Origin: Actinokineospora terrae
GTDB taxonomy: Bacteria; Actinomycetota; Actinomycetes; Mycobacteriales; Pseudonocardiaceae
Assembly (NCBI RefSeq): GCF_900111175.1
Contig: NZ_FOGI01000008.1
Span: forward strand, 310,001-374,000
Direction: 5' to 3'
Length of the DNA stretch: 64,000 nucleotides
Below, piece by piece: positions 10,399 to 18,433 of this stretch (position 1 is its first letter; every line of letters begins with the position of its first letter). The position numbers and the translations under genes were made by a program. The notes beneath the pieces are model-generated. The model had not been told where the DNA came from. It searched no databases and worked only from the letters and a program-made list of their open reading frames with translations.

Positions 10399-10854
10399 CT
10401 AGGCCCCCGCGCCGGGGCCGGTGAGGAACACCAGGCGGAACTTGCCGATCTGCACCTCGTCACCGCCCGCGAGGACGGCCTGGTCGACCGGCTCGCGGTT
10501 GACGTAGGTGCCGTTGAGGCTGCCGACGTCGATCACCACGAACTCGCCGCCCTCGCGGCGGAACTCCGCGTGCCGCCGCGAGACGGTGACGTCGTCGAGG
10601 AAGATGTCGCTGTCGGGGTGCCGTCCCGCGCTGGTGGTGTCGCGGTCGAGCAGGAATCGCGACCCCGCGTTCGGGCCGCGCTTGACCACCAGGAGCGCGG
10701 AGCCCGCCGGCAGCGCGTCGACACCCGCGACAGCGGGCTCTGGCGCCGGGGCGGCCTGCTGGGCCTCGGGGTCGGTGAGGAAGTCGGCCCGGAAGACCGA
10801 AGTCCGTTCCGGAGACTGCTCCGGCGGGACGCCGGGCCCGTCGTTGGTGCTCAC
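10399..10854 (-). CDS. garA: FHA-domain metabolic regulator GarA/OdhI
   Basis: A 151-residue GarA orthologue. The FHA fold spans ~52-145 with phosphopeptide-binding residues Arg78 (SAGRHPDSDIFLDD), Ser92 and His95 (VSRRHAEF) and Asn114 (GSLNGTYVNREP). In mycobacteria and corynebacteria the unphosphorylated protein binds and inhibits 2-oxoglutarate dehydrogenase and glutamate dehydrogenase, and phosphorylation of an N-terminal Thr closes it on itself. The usual ETTSVFRADFL is here ERTSVFRADFL: Thr18, equivalent to the PknB site, is kept, but the preceding Thr used by PknG is Arg17. The GTG start is preceded by CAGGAGGAG. It lies between gcvH and a MerR gene, as in mycobacteria. Confidence 0.95.
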   Translation of the reverse strand: MSTNDGPGVPPEQSPERTSVFRADFLTDPEAQQAAPAPEPAVAGVDALPAGSALLVVKRGPNAGSRFLLDRDTTSAGRHPDSDIFLDDVTVSRRHAEFRREGGEFVVIDVGSLNGTYVNREPVDQAVLAGGDEVQIGKFRLVFLTGPGAGA

Positions 10855-10998
10855 CTGAGCTCCTCCTGCTGGTCAGTTCCGCTGAACAGTTCCCAACGTA
10901 CCGTGCGCGATCAGGCGCCGGACCGGTGGTACCCCCTGGGGGGTTCGCGCGGGCCGAGCACGGCCGGACGAGCGCCCCAAGATCGTCCCACGGCGGGG

Positions 10999-11379
10999 TC
11001 AGCCCTGGGTGATGGCCTGGTAGGCGTCGGCGTCGAGCAGCGCCTCGAGCGCGTCGGGGTCGTCGACCCTGATCTCGAAGAGCCAGCCCTCGCCGTACGG
11101 GTCGTCGTTGAGCAGGTCGGGCTGCTCGACCGCGGCGTCGTTGACCGCGACGACCTCGCCGGTGAGCGGGGCGTAGAGGTCGGAGACGCTCTTGGTCGAC
11201 TCGACCTCGCCGATCGAGGCGCCCGCCTCGACCCGGTCGCCGAGCTCGGGCAGCTGGACGAACACGACGTCGCCGAGCTGCTGCTGGGCGTACTCGGTGA
11301 TGCCGACCCGGACGAGGTCGTCGGCCTTGGTCGCCACCCACTCGTGCTCGTCGGTGTAGCGGAGTTCTTCGGGGATCAC
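10999..11379 (-). CDS. gcvH: glycine cleavage system H protein
   Basis: A 126-residue lipoyl carrier protein that shuttles the aminomethyl group from GcvP to GcvT. The lipoylated residue is Lys63 in the standard context GEVESTKSVSDLYAP, and the fold ends with NDDPYGEGWLFEI. Length is normal. It leads the minus-strand order gcvH, garA, MerR, DUF151, MerR, gcvP. The ~145-nt gap to garA contains no obvious terminator. Confidence 0.97.
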   Translation of the reverse strand: MIPEELRYTDEHEWVATKADDLVRVGITEYAQQQLGDVVFVQLPELGDRVEAGASIGEVESTKSVSDLYAPLTGEVVAVNDAAVEQPDLLNDDPYGEGWLFEIRVDDPDALEALLDADAYQAITQG

Positions 11380-11421
11380 GCGCCGCCCTCTTTCGGACCG
11401 GGATGTGGTGTGGCGCAGAGC

Positions 11422-12078
11422 TTAAACGGCGGCTGTGGGCGCCAACCGCAGCGCTGCCCGTGTCTGCACCAGGTACAGCAAGCCGGACCAGATGAACAAG
11501 ACCCCGCCCCAGATGATGAAGGCGTAGGCGACCGGGCGGACCACGGAGGCGAAGGTGGACCCACCTTGCGCGAGCAGCAGCAGCGGGAAGGCGTACATGA
11601 GGTTGAACGTGGCCGCCTTGCCCACGTAGGTGACCTCTGGGGGGCCGAAACCGGCGCGGCGCAGCACGAGGATGCACCCGGCGACCAGGACGTCCCTGGC
11701 GAGCAGCAGGGCGGCGACCCACCACGGCACGATGTCGCGCACTACGAACGCGACGACGGTGGCGATCGTGTAGAGCCGGTCAGCCGCTGGGTCGAGCAAG
11801 GCGCCGAGCTTGCTGGTCTGGTCGAGCCAGCGGGCGATCTTGCCGTCGAGCCAGTCACTGAGACCGCTGAAGAGCAGGACGGCCAGCGCCCAGCCGTCGG
11901 CCTTGGGCACCAGCAGCAGGTACAGGAACAGCGGCACCCCGGCGAGCCGGAGCATGCTCAGGATGTTCGGGATCGTCCAGACCCGGTCCGAGATCACCGG
12001 CTCACCGGGTACGCCCACATGGCCTGGATCGCCTGAGCCGTCCACCGGACCCGCCCCCTCTTCCCGCACGTCAGCCAT
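11422..12078 (-). CDS. CDP-alcohol phosphatidyltransferase family protein (PgsA2-like)
   Basis: A 218-residue integral membrane enzyme with about five hydrophobic helices. The CDP-alcohol phosphotransferase signature (D-x2-DG-x2-AR-x8-G-x3-D-x3-D) is complete: SDWLDGKIARWL, then SKLGALLDPAADR. It should transfer a phosphatidyl group from CDP-diacylglycerol to an alcohol such as glycerol-3-phosphate. Position just upstream of gcvH matches mycobacterial pgsA2 (Rv1822). An N-terminal acidic extension of ~28 residues precedes the first helix. A -10 hexamer lies 6 nt before the ATG, suggesting a leaderless message. Confidence 0.9.
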   Translation of the reverse strand: MADVREEGAGPVDGSGDPGHVGVPGEPVISDRVWTIPNILSMLRLAGVPLFLYLLLVPKADGWALAVLLFSGLSDWLDGKIARWLDQTSKLGALLDPAADRLYTIATVVAFVVRDIVPWWVAALLLARDVLVAGCILVLRRAGFGPPEVTYVGKAATFNLMYAFPLLLLAQGGSTFASVVRPVAYAFIIWGGVLFIWSGLLYLVQTRAALRLAPTAAV

Positions 12079-12084
12079 GCGGGA

Positions 12085-12090
12085 AGAGTA
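12085..12090 (-). promoter_or_regulatory. -10 element for the PgsA2-like gene (leaderless geometry)
   Basis: TACTCT on the minus strand with 6 nt to the ATG. No Shine-Dalgarno sequence is visible. Confidence 0.4.
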
Positions 12091-12153
12091 GGGCAGGCCA
12101 CTCGGCGGCTCTTATCCCCCAGTCCCCCAGTTAGTCGTATCCGTGCTGGTCGG

Positions 12154-12372
12154 TCAGGCCTCGCGGTGCTGCGTCCAGCCCTGCCGCTCAAGCGCGGCCG
12201 GGGTGAGCGCGGTGGGCCTACCGAAGGCGTCGAGCCCCACCCAGCGGCCCGCACCTCCGGTGTACTCCAGCACGTAGGCGTGCCCGTGGCTCCACACGAC
12301 GCTGCACGGCGCGGTGGGCAAAGACGGCTCGGAACCGGATCCGGCCTGGTGGAAGATCGTTTCGGTACTCAT
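12154..12372 (-). CDS. small hypothetical protein
   Basis: Seventy-two residues with a strong GGAGGTAAG ribosome-binding site 5 nt before the ATG. The chain has a compact beta-like central part (CSVVWSHGHAYVLEYTG, GRWVGLDAFGRP) and no signal peptide, membrane segment or recognised motif. I do not recognise the family. It is a single gene 75 nt from the PgsA2-like gene start. Confidence 0.7.
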   Translation of the reverse strand: MSTETIFHQAGSGSEPSLPTAPCSVVWSHGHAYVLEYTGGAGRWVGLDAFGRPTALTPAALERQGWTQHREA

Positions 12373-12510
12373 CGGCTTACCTCCGCTCCGGACGTCGGCA
12401 GCCGGAGAGTGTGTGTTAGCTCTCTTGGCCGCCGAATCGAACTGAATCGATGCGTTCCCAACCCGTGGCGGCGCTAAGCGAGTGGCTTGCGCGCGGGTCG
12501 GTATCTGCCG

Positions 12511-12792
12511 TCAGCTCGCGGTCCGGACGAAGGCCTTGATCAGCGCGGAGCGGAAGGCGAGCAGGTCATCGAGGCCGCGGCGGGTGACGAGCGACGTGCG
12601 GGAGGTCTCCGCGGCGAACTCCACAGAGGTCCGTCCGGCACCGGTAACGGGGGAACGCGACCAGGGTGTCCTCTTCCTGCCACTGACCACCCTCCCGCGC
12701 ACTGCCCTCCCGCGCACGAGGTCCGCCTCGACCTGCCTGGTCCCCTCCGGTGTGAGGAGGAGAGCGATGGCGCGGTCGGTCAGAGCCGCCAT
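12511..12792 (-). CDS. small hypothetical protein
   Basis: Ninety-three residues from an ATG preceded by GGAAGGAAG. It is rich in Arg, Thr and Ser with a helical start (MAALTDRAIALLLTPEG) and a C-terminal helix (GLDDLLAFRSALIKAFV). No known domain is apparent. It is divergent from the FAD oxidoreductase gene, with 60 nt between the two starts. The ribosome-binding site supports it; the composition alone would not. Confidence 0.5.
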   Translation of the reverse strand: MAALTDRAIALLLTPEGTRQVEADLVRGRAVRGRVVSGRKRTPWSRSPVTGAGRTSVEFAAETSRTSLVTRRGLDDLLAFRSALIKAFVRTAS

Positions 12793-12852
12793 TTCGGGAC
12801 TTCCTTCCACTCGGGTACGTGAAGTGGGTTCCCATCCGGGACGATTCCAACC

Positions 12853-14229
12853 ATGTGCGCTGCGAGCGGTGGGGTGGCCGACAGGCTCGGCGAGGTGGTC
12901 GGATCGCGGCACGTCCTGACCGATCCCGAGGTGGTGGCCGGGTTCGCGACGGATTGGACCGGGCGCTTCACCGGTTCAGCAAGGCTGGTCGTGCGACCCG
13001 CGGACCGCGATGAGGTCGCGGGCGTGCTGCGGGTGTGTCAGGAGCTAGGTGTCGCAGTCGTACCGCAGGGGGGCAACACCGGGCTGGTCGGCGGCGGAAT
13101 CCCTTACCAGGGCGAGGTTGTACTGAGCTTGACCCGTTTGACCTACCTGGGCCCGGTAGACCCGGTCACGCGTCAGGTGACTGCTGGAGCGGGGGTGACA
13201 CTCGCGGCACTGGCAGCGCATGCGGCTGAGGCCGGTATGGACTTCGCGATCGACATCGCGTCTCGTGACAGCGCTACCGTCGGCGGGTTGGTCGCCACCA
13301 ACGCGGGTGGATTGCGTGTCCTGCGGTGGGGTTCGATGCGCGACCAGGTGGTCGATATCGAAGGCGTGCTGGCGAACGGCGAGGTTGTCGGCAGGGTTGT
13401 CGGGCTACCGAAGGACAGCACCGGGTACGACCTCGCGGGGTCACTCGTTGGCAGCGAGGGAACACTCGCGGTGGTGACAGCGGCCAGGTTGCGTCTGATC
13501 CCAGCGTTCCGGGAACGCGCTACAGCGACTTTGGCCTTTGATCGCACAGAAGACGCTGTAGCCGCTATCGGGGCGCTTCGCGTTCTCCCCTCTCTTACCT
13601 CAGCCGAAGTGTTCTATGACGACGGTTTGCGGCTCGTATGCGCGCATCGCCAGGTCGCGCCACCGTTCGCCGAGTCCTACCCGGTGTACCTGCTCGTGGA
13701 GTGCACAGCGGATGTAGACCCAACGGAGTCTCTTGGCGAGGTTGTCGAGACGCTGCAAGGGCTGCGGGATTCGGCTCTTGCCGTAGACGAGTCATCCCGG
13801 CGGACGCTGTGGACGCATCGCGAGGCGCACGCCGAGGCGATCAACGCGTTGGGACCACCGCTGAAGTTGGACGTAGGAGTGCCACCCGCGCTGGCGGCCG
13901 AATTCGAGCGTGAGGTGCGTTGGATCGTCACCGAGGTAGCACCAACGGCCACACTTGTCCTCTTCGGACATCTAGCGGAGGGCAACTTCCACGTGAACGT
14001 GGTCGGCGCGGGTGACTCCGAGCTGGAGCTGACCGACCGGGTCCTACGCGCCGCGGCGGCCAAGGGCGGCACCATCTCGGCCGAGCACGGCGTCGGGGTG
14101 GCCAAGGCGCGCTGGCTGGAGCTGACCCGCTCCCCCGTCGAACGTGCGCTCTACCGGGCCGTCAAACACGCCTGGGACCCGGATGGGCTGCTCAACCCCG
14201 GCGTGCTTGTTGCTGGTTCGGCAACATAA
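12853..14229 (+). CDS. FAD-binding oxidoreductase (GlcD / D-2-hydroxyacid dehydrogenase-like)
   Basis: A 458-residue flavoprotein of the vanillyl-alcohol-oxidase type. The FAD-binding domain has the PP-loop VVPQGGNTGLVGGG (~residue 72-85) and later SATVGGLVATNAGG. The C-terminal cap contains VLFGHLAEGNFHVN and the ISAEHGVGVAKARWL signature common to glycolate oxidase subunit D and D-lactate or D-2-hydroxyglutarate dehydrogenases. It should oxidise a D-2-hydroxyacid; the exact substrate is not determined. No ribosome-binding site of note precedes the ATG. The middle of the gene uses more A/T-ending codons than its neighbours. Confidence 0.9.
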   Translation: MCAASGGVADRLGEVVGSRHVLTDPEVVAGFATDWTGRFTGSARLVVRPADRDEVAGVLRVCQELGVAVVPQGGNTGLVGGGIPYQGEVVLSLTRLTYLGPVDPVTRQVTAGAGVTLAALAAHAAEAGMDFAIDIASRDSATVGGLVATNAGGLRVLRWGSMRDQVVDIEGVLANGEVVGRVVGLPKDSTGYDLAGSLVGSEGTLAVVTAARLRLIPAFRERATATLAFDRTEDAVAAIGALRVLPSLTSAEVFYDDGLRLVCAHRQVAPPFAESYPVYLLVECTADVDPTESLGEVVETLQGLRDSALAVDESSRRTLWTHREAHAEAINALGPPLKLDVGVPPALAAEFEREVRWIVTEVAPTATLVLFGHLAEGNFHVNVVGAGDSELELTDRVLRAAAAKGGTISAEHGVGVAKARWLELTRSPVERALYRAVKHAWDPDGLLNPGVLVAGSAT

Positions 14230-14265
14230 TTCGCCACCCGCGCGGCCCGCACGCATCATCGGCCC

Positions 14266-14943
14266 ATGACTGAGACCCATGCCCACGGCCACGGCACCCA
14301 CGCGTCCGCGACGACCGACACCCCGCCCGCGGCCGAGTTCTGGGAGACCTTCTACTCGGAGCGCGACCAGATCTGGTCGGGCAAGCCCAACGACCTGCTG
14401 GTGCGCGAGGCGACCGACCTGCCGCCCGGCACCGTGCTCGACCTGGGCTGCGCCGAGGGCGGGGACGCGGTGTGGCTGGCCGAGCGGGGCTGGCGGGTGA
14501 CCGGTGTGGACGTGTCCACGACCGCGCTGGAGCGCGCCAAGAAGCTCGCCGCCGAGCGCGGGGTGAGCGGGGCGATCACCTTCGAGCGCCACGACCTGGG
14601 CGAGACGTTCCCCGCGGGCAGGTTCGACCTGGTCAACGCGCAGTACTTCCACTCCCCCGTCGAGCAGGCCGGTGAGCGGCAGCGGGCACTGCGCAAGGCG
14701 GCGGACGCGGTCGCACCCGGCGGTGTGCTGCTGGTCGTCGGCCACTTCGGCTGGCCGACCTGGATGGCGGAGCCGCGCCACGACTACGACTTCCCCACCA
14801 CCGGCCAGGTGCTGGCAGGCCTTGAGCTCGACGACCGGTGGGTGGTCGAGCTCGAGGACATCGTCGAGCGCCCCTCGACCAGCCCGGAGGGGGTCGAGGG
14901 CATCCGCACCGACAACGTGCTGCGGGTGCGGCTAGGCGCGTAG
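14266..14943 (+). CDS. class I SAM-dependent methyltransferase
   Basis: A 225-residue methyltransferase. The SAM-binding motif I VLDLGCAEGGDAVWLAERG (residues ~64-82) is followed by GVDVSTTALERAKKLA and FDLVNAQYFH. The first 15 residues are His-rich (HAHGHGTHA), which may bind metal or simply be disordered. The family includes thiopurine and tellurite-type methyltransferases; the substrate is not evident. Its 3' end overlaps the convergent acyl-CoA synthetase gene by 12 nt. Confidence 0.88.
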   Translation: MTETHAHGHGTHASATTDTPPAAEFWETFYSERDQIWSGKPNDLLVREATDLPPGTVLDLGCAEGGDAVWLAERGWRVTGVDVSTTALERAKKLAAERGVSGAITFERHDLGETFPAGRFDLVNAQYFHSPVEQAGERQRALRKAADAVAPGGVLLVVGHFGWPTWMAEPRHDYDFPTTGQVLAGLELDDRWVVELEDIVERPSTSPEGVEGIRTDNVLRVRLGA

Positions 14944-16629
14944 TTCCGGGAACTGGTCCTCGGTGAACTCGCCGGACGGGCTCGCGCCGCCGCCGCGGAT
15001 CTCCCGCTCGCGGCCGCGCAGCTCGACCCGGCGGATCTTCCCCGAGATCGTCTTGGGCAGGTCGGTGAACTCCAGCCGCCGGATCCGCTTGTACGGGGCG
15101 AGGTGCTCGCGCGCGAAGGCCAGGATGGACCGGGCGGTGTCGGCGTCCGGTTCGTGGCCCGCGGCGAGCACCACGTAGGCCTTCGGGACCGCGAGGCGGA
15201 TCGGGTCCGGCGACGGGACGACGGCGGCCTCGGCCACCGCGGGGTGCTCGATGAGGACGCTCTCCAGCTCGAACGGGGAGATCCGGTAGTCCGACGCCTT
15301 GAACACGTCGTCCGCGCGGCCGACGTAGGTGATGTAGCCGTCCGCGTCCCGGGATCCGACGTCGCCGGTGTGGTAGCGGCCGTCGCGCATGGCCTCGGCC
15401 GTGCGGTCGTCGGCGGCGGCGTACCCGGTCATCAGGCCGACCGGGTGGTCGGCGAGCGCCACGCAGATCTCGCCCTCGTCGCCGGGCTCCCCGGTGGCCG
15501 GGTCGACGAGGTCGATGGTGAAACCGGGCAGCGGCCTGCCCATCGACCCCGGCTTGACCGGCTGCCCCGGGGTGTTGGCGACCTGCACGCTGGTCTCGGT
15601 CTGGCCGAATCCGTCGCGGATCGTGACGCCCCACGCGCGGGAGACCTGCTCGATCACCTCGGGGTTGAGCGGCTCGCCCGCGCCGACGACCTTGACGGGC
15701 GGGGTGGTCAACTGGCCGAGGTCGGACTGGATCAGCATCCGCCACACCGTGGGCGGCGCGCAGAAGCTGGTGACCCCGCAGCGGTCCATCTGGGCCATGA
15801 GCGCCGCGGCGTCGAACCGCGTGTAGTTGTAGATGAACACGGTGGCTTCCGCGTTCCACGGCGCGAAGACGTTGCTCCAGGCGTGCTTGGCCCACCCGGG
15901 CGAGGAGATGTTGAGGTGCACGTCCCCTGGCTCTAACCCGATCCAGTACATCGTGGACAGATGCCCGATGGGGTAAGAGACGTGGCTGTGCTCAACCAGC
16001 TTCGGTTGCGCGGTAGTGCCAGAGGTGAAGTAGAGCAGGAGTGTGTCGTCGGCCTTGGTAGGACTGTCTGGCGTGAAGTCCGTGGGTGCGTCGGCTGAGT
16101 CCGCGTAGTGGAGCCAACCGTCGACCGGTTCCCCTACCGCGATGCGGGTGTACTCGCCGGGGACGTCGTCGAACTTCGCCGTGTCGCCGGAGCGGACCAC
16201 GACGTGCCGGGCCTGGCCGCGGTCGATCCGGTCCCGCAGGTCCGCCGGGCCGAGCAGGGTGGACGCCGGGATGACCACCGCGCCGAGCTTGACCGCGGCC
16301 AGCACCGTCTCCCACAGCTCGCCCTGGTTGCCCAGCATGAGCACGAGCCGGTCGCCCCTGGCCACGCCGCGCGCCCGCAGCCAGGACGCGAGCTGGTCGG
16401 ACCGCCGGGACAGCTCCGCGAAGGTCCACTTCCGCTCGGACCCGTCCTCCTCGACGATCCACAGCGCCTGCCGGTCGGCGGTGGGCCCGTCCGCGGCGAT
16501 GACGTCGAACCAGTCCAGCGCCCAGTTGAACTCGGCGGGCCTGGGCCAGGCGAACCCGGCGCGGGCGGCGGCGTAGTCCTCGCGGTGGTCGAGCAGGAAA
16601 TCCCGGGCGGCGCGGAAGGCTGCGGTCAC
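14932..16629 (-). CDS. acyl-CoA synthetase (AMP-forming)
   Basis: A 565-residue acid-CoA ligase of the ANL superfamily. It has the P-loop-like LLYFTSGTTAQPKLVEHSH, the DGFGQTETSVQ A5 motif, YHTGDVGSRDADGYITYVGR (A7/A8) and the C-terminal LPKTISGKIRRVELR with the catalytic Lys of motif A10. It adenylates a carboxylic acid and then forms the CoA thioester; a medium-chain or acetoacetate-like substrate is plausible. The GTG at 16629 has AGGGGAG upstream. A possible dienoyl-CoA isomerase gene lies immediately upstream on the same strand, suggesting a beta-oxidation pair. Confidence 0.93.
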   Translation of the reverse strand: MTAAFRAARDFLLDHREDYAAARAGFAWPRPAEFNWALDWFDVIAADGPTADRQALWIVEEDGSERKWTFAELSRRSDQLASWLRARGVARGDRLVLMLGNQGELWETVLAAVKLGAVVIPASTLLGPADLRDRIDRGQARHVVVRSGDTAKFDDVPGEYTRIAVGEPVDGWLHYADSADAPTDFTPDSPTKADDTLLLYFTSGTTAQPKLVEHSHVSYPIGHLSTMYWIGLEPGDVHLNISSPGWAKHAWSNVFAPWNAEATVFIYNYTRFDAAALMAQMDRCGVTSFCAPPTVWRMLIQSDLGQLTTPPVKVVGAGEPLNPEVIEQVSRAWGVTIRDGFGQTETSVQVANTPGQPVKPGSMGRPLPGFTIDLVDPATGEPGDEGEICVALADHPVGLMTGYAAADDRTAEAMRDGRYHTGDVGSRDADGYITYVGRADDVFKASDYRISPFELESVLIEHPAVAEAAVVPSPDPIRLAVPKAYVVLAAGHEPDADTARSILAFAREHLAPYKRIRRLEFTDLPKTISGKIRRVELRGREREIRGGGASPSGEFTEDQFPELRA

Positions 16630-16693
16630 TGCGGCTCCCCTCTGGTGGGTGGACCCCGAGCCTGCCCCAGGCACGCCGGGTTGGCCAGCAGCG

Positions 16694-17518
16694 CTACTGG
16701 CCGGTGAACTCCGGCGGCCTGCGCCCGAGGAACGCCTGGACGGCCTCGCCGAGGTCCTTGCTGGGCAGGAACGCGGCGTTCCAGGCCGCGACGTAGCGCA
16801 GGCCGTCCGCGACCCGGTGCTCCCGCTCGTGTCCGAGCACGTCCTTGGTGCCCTGCACGGCCAGCGGCGGGTTCGCGGCGATCTCAGCGGCCGTGGTCCG
16901 CGCGGCGGTAAGAGCAGCAGCCTGGTCGGGATAGACATCATTGACGAGCCCGATGCGCAGCGCGCGGTCGGCGTCGATGTCCTTGCCGGTTAGCGCCAAC
17001 TCCCGCAGATGACCCTCACCGATGACGCCCGCGAGTCGCTGCAGGCTGCCCAGGTCGGCCACGATCGCGACCTTCACTTCACGCAAGCTGAACCGGGCGT
17101 CCGCGCTCGCGACCCGGACGTCGGCGGCGGCGATGACGTCCAGCCCGCCCCCGATGCACCAACCGCTGACGGCCGCGATCACGGGTTTGCGGCACGCGGC
17201 CACCGACGTCACGGCGTGCTGCAACGCGCGGACCTCGTCGAGGAAGCGGGCGCGCGGGGCGGCCAGCGCGCCCTCGGCAAGCACCTCGCCCCACGTCGGC
17301 ATCATCGCGGGCAGGTCGAGCCCGTAGGAGAAGTGGGCGCCACTACCGGTCAGCACGACCGCGCGCACCTCGGGGTCGGCGTCGAGCGCGCCGAACACGA
17401 CCGGCAGCTCGCGCCAGAAATCCGGCCCCATCACGTTGCCCTTACCGGGCCCGAGCAGGGTCACCTCGGCCACGTGGTCGGACACTGCGACCGTCAACGA
17501 CACCAGGTCCTCCGTCAT
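16694..17518 (-). CDS. enoyl-CoA hydratase/isomerase, dienoyl-CoA isomerase type
   Basis: A 274-residue crotonase-fold protein. Oxyanion-hole segments are HFSYGLDLPAM and VSGWCIGGGLDVIAAADVR. The catalytic region reads REVKVAIVADLGSLQRL. The acidic residues in REVKVAI and VADLG match delta3,5-delta2,4-dienoyl-CoA isomerases (ECH1), not the two glutamates of classical hydratases. That suggests isomerisation of double bonds during degradation of unsaturated fatty acids. No ribosome-binding site is visible, but TAAGGT lies 7 nt before the ATG, so the mRNA is probably leaderless. Confidence 0.9.
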   Translation of the reverse strand: MTEDLVSLTVAVSDHVAEVTLLGPGKGNVMGPDFWRELPVVFGALDADPEVRAVVLTGSGAHFSYGLDLPAMMPTWGEVLAEGALAAPRARFLDEVRALQHAVTSVAACRKPVIAAVSGWCIGGGLDVIAAADVRVASADARFSLREVKVAIVADLGSLQRLAGVIGEGHLRELALTGKDIDADRALRIGLVNDVYPDQAAALTAARTTAAEIAANPPLAVQGTKDVLGHEREHRVADGLRYVAAWNAAFLPSKDLGEAVQAFLGRRPPEFTGQ

Positions 17519-17525
17519 ACCGGCG

Positions 17526-17531
17526 ACCTTA
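17526..17531 (-). promoter_or_regulatory. -10 element for the dienoyl-CoA isomerase-type gene (leaderless geometry)
   Basis: TAAGGT on the minus strand with 7 nt to the ATG. Confidence 0.4.
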
Positions 17532-17645
17532 CTCAGTGGTAACCGGCGCGGACACTTCCCCCGATCGTGTGGCGTCGTGATCACCGGGGCACGGCGGGGC
17601 GCGAGGTAGGTTCCTCGGCAAGCCAGGTAGCGAGGGAGACTGCGG

Positions 17646-17810
17646 ATGGCGAACACGGGCGCGATGTCGACGCCGATCTTCGACGAGCTGTTGCGCGAGA
17701 TGACCGAGGGCGCGGCGGCCGCGGAGGCGCAACAGGTCAGCACGCCGCCCGCGGACACCCCGGCCCCCAAGCCGAGCCAGGGCGGCAGGCGGCGGGCGCG
17801 CACCAGCTGA
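17646..17810 (+). CDS. small hypothetical protein (54 residues)
   Basis: A short gene with a GGGAG ribosome-binding site. The sequence begins MANTGAMSTPIFDELLREM, then an Ala-rich helix, a Pro-rich linker and a basic end (GGRRRARTS). The SxPIFDELxxE opening recurs, as far as I recall, in small actinomycete proteins of unknown role. It has no membrane segment and stands alone between the isomerase-type gene and the ArsR gene. Confidence 0.6.
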   Translation: MANTGAMSTPIFDELLREMTEGAAAAEAQQVSTPPADTPAPKPSQGGRRRARTS

Positions 17811-17899
17811 GGACCGGAAGCGCTCCCAGCCGGGACACGACCGGCGGGACCGCACCATAGTCATTTGACACGGTAGGTCCGCATTCAGAAACTCGCGGT

Positions 17900-18433
17900 A
17901 TGGACATGGGGGACACACGCTCGACGCTGCACGGGATGCGCGCGCTCGCGCACCCGCTGCGGATGCGCATCCTTTCCCTGGTCACCGACCGCGCGATGAG
18001 CGCGGCCGAGGTGGCAAGGGAACTCGGCGACAGCCAGCCCAACATCAGCTACCACCTGCGCAAACTGGCCGACGCGGACCTGGTGGAGATCGTCGAGGAG
18101 GTGCCGATCCGCGGCGGCATCGCCAAGCGGTACCGGCACATCCCGCCCGCGGTCGCCGCGCCGCGCGAGCCGGGCGACTCCGAGCACCTGCTGGCCACGG
18201 CGCTGGCCGCGGGCCTGGGGGCGCGCACCGGGCGGCGCAGGAGCGACGCCCCCGCGGGCGCGGAGACCGCCACCGACGCGGAGCTGTGGGTCGACCCGCA
18301 GGTCTGGCGGGACATGGTCGCGCACGCGCGGGAACTGGGGCTGCGGCTGCGCGACGCGGCCCAGCCGCCGATGACCCCGGGCACGGTCCGGGTCAGCACC
18401 ACGATCGCGATGTTCGAGATGGACAGCTGTTGA
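17900..18433 (+). CDS. ArsR-like winged-helix transcriptional regulator
   Basis: A 177-residue regulator with an N-terminal ArsR/HTH_20 winged helix: LAHPLRMRILSLVTDRAMSAAEVARELG, then QPNISYHLRKLADADLVEIV. The C-terminal ~90 residues are a separate helical effector domain without a Cys metal site. Its TGA overlaps the TTG start of the MFS gene (TTGA), so the two form a coupled pair and it probably controls that exporter. ATG at 17900 or at 17906 are both possible. Confidence 0.88.
   Translation: MDMGDTRSTLHGMRALAHPLRMRILSLVTDRAMSAAEVARELGDSQPNISYHLRKLADADLVEIVEEVPIRGGIAKRYRHIPPAVAAPREPGDSEHLLATALAAGLGARTGRRRSDAPAGAETATDAELWVDPQVWRDMVAHARELGLRLRDAAQPPMTPGTVRVSTTIAMFEMDSC

Noticed and set aside
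9175..12036. Plus-strand open frame of ~950 codons
   Set aside because: It mirrors the DUF151, MerR, garA, gcvH and pgsA-like genes; no domain, no ribosome-binding site.
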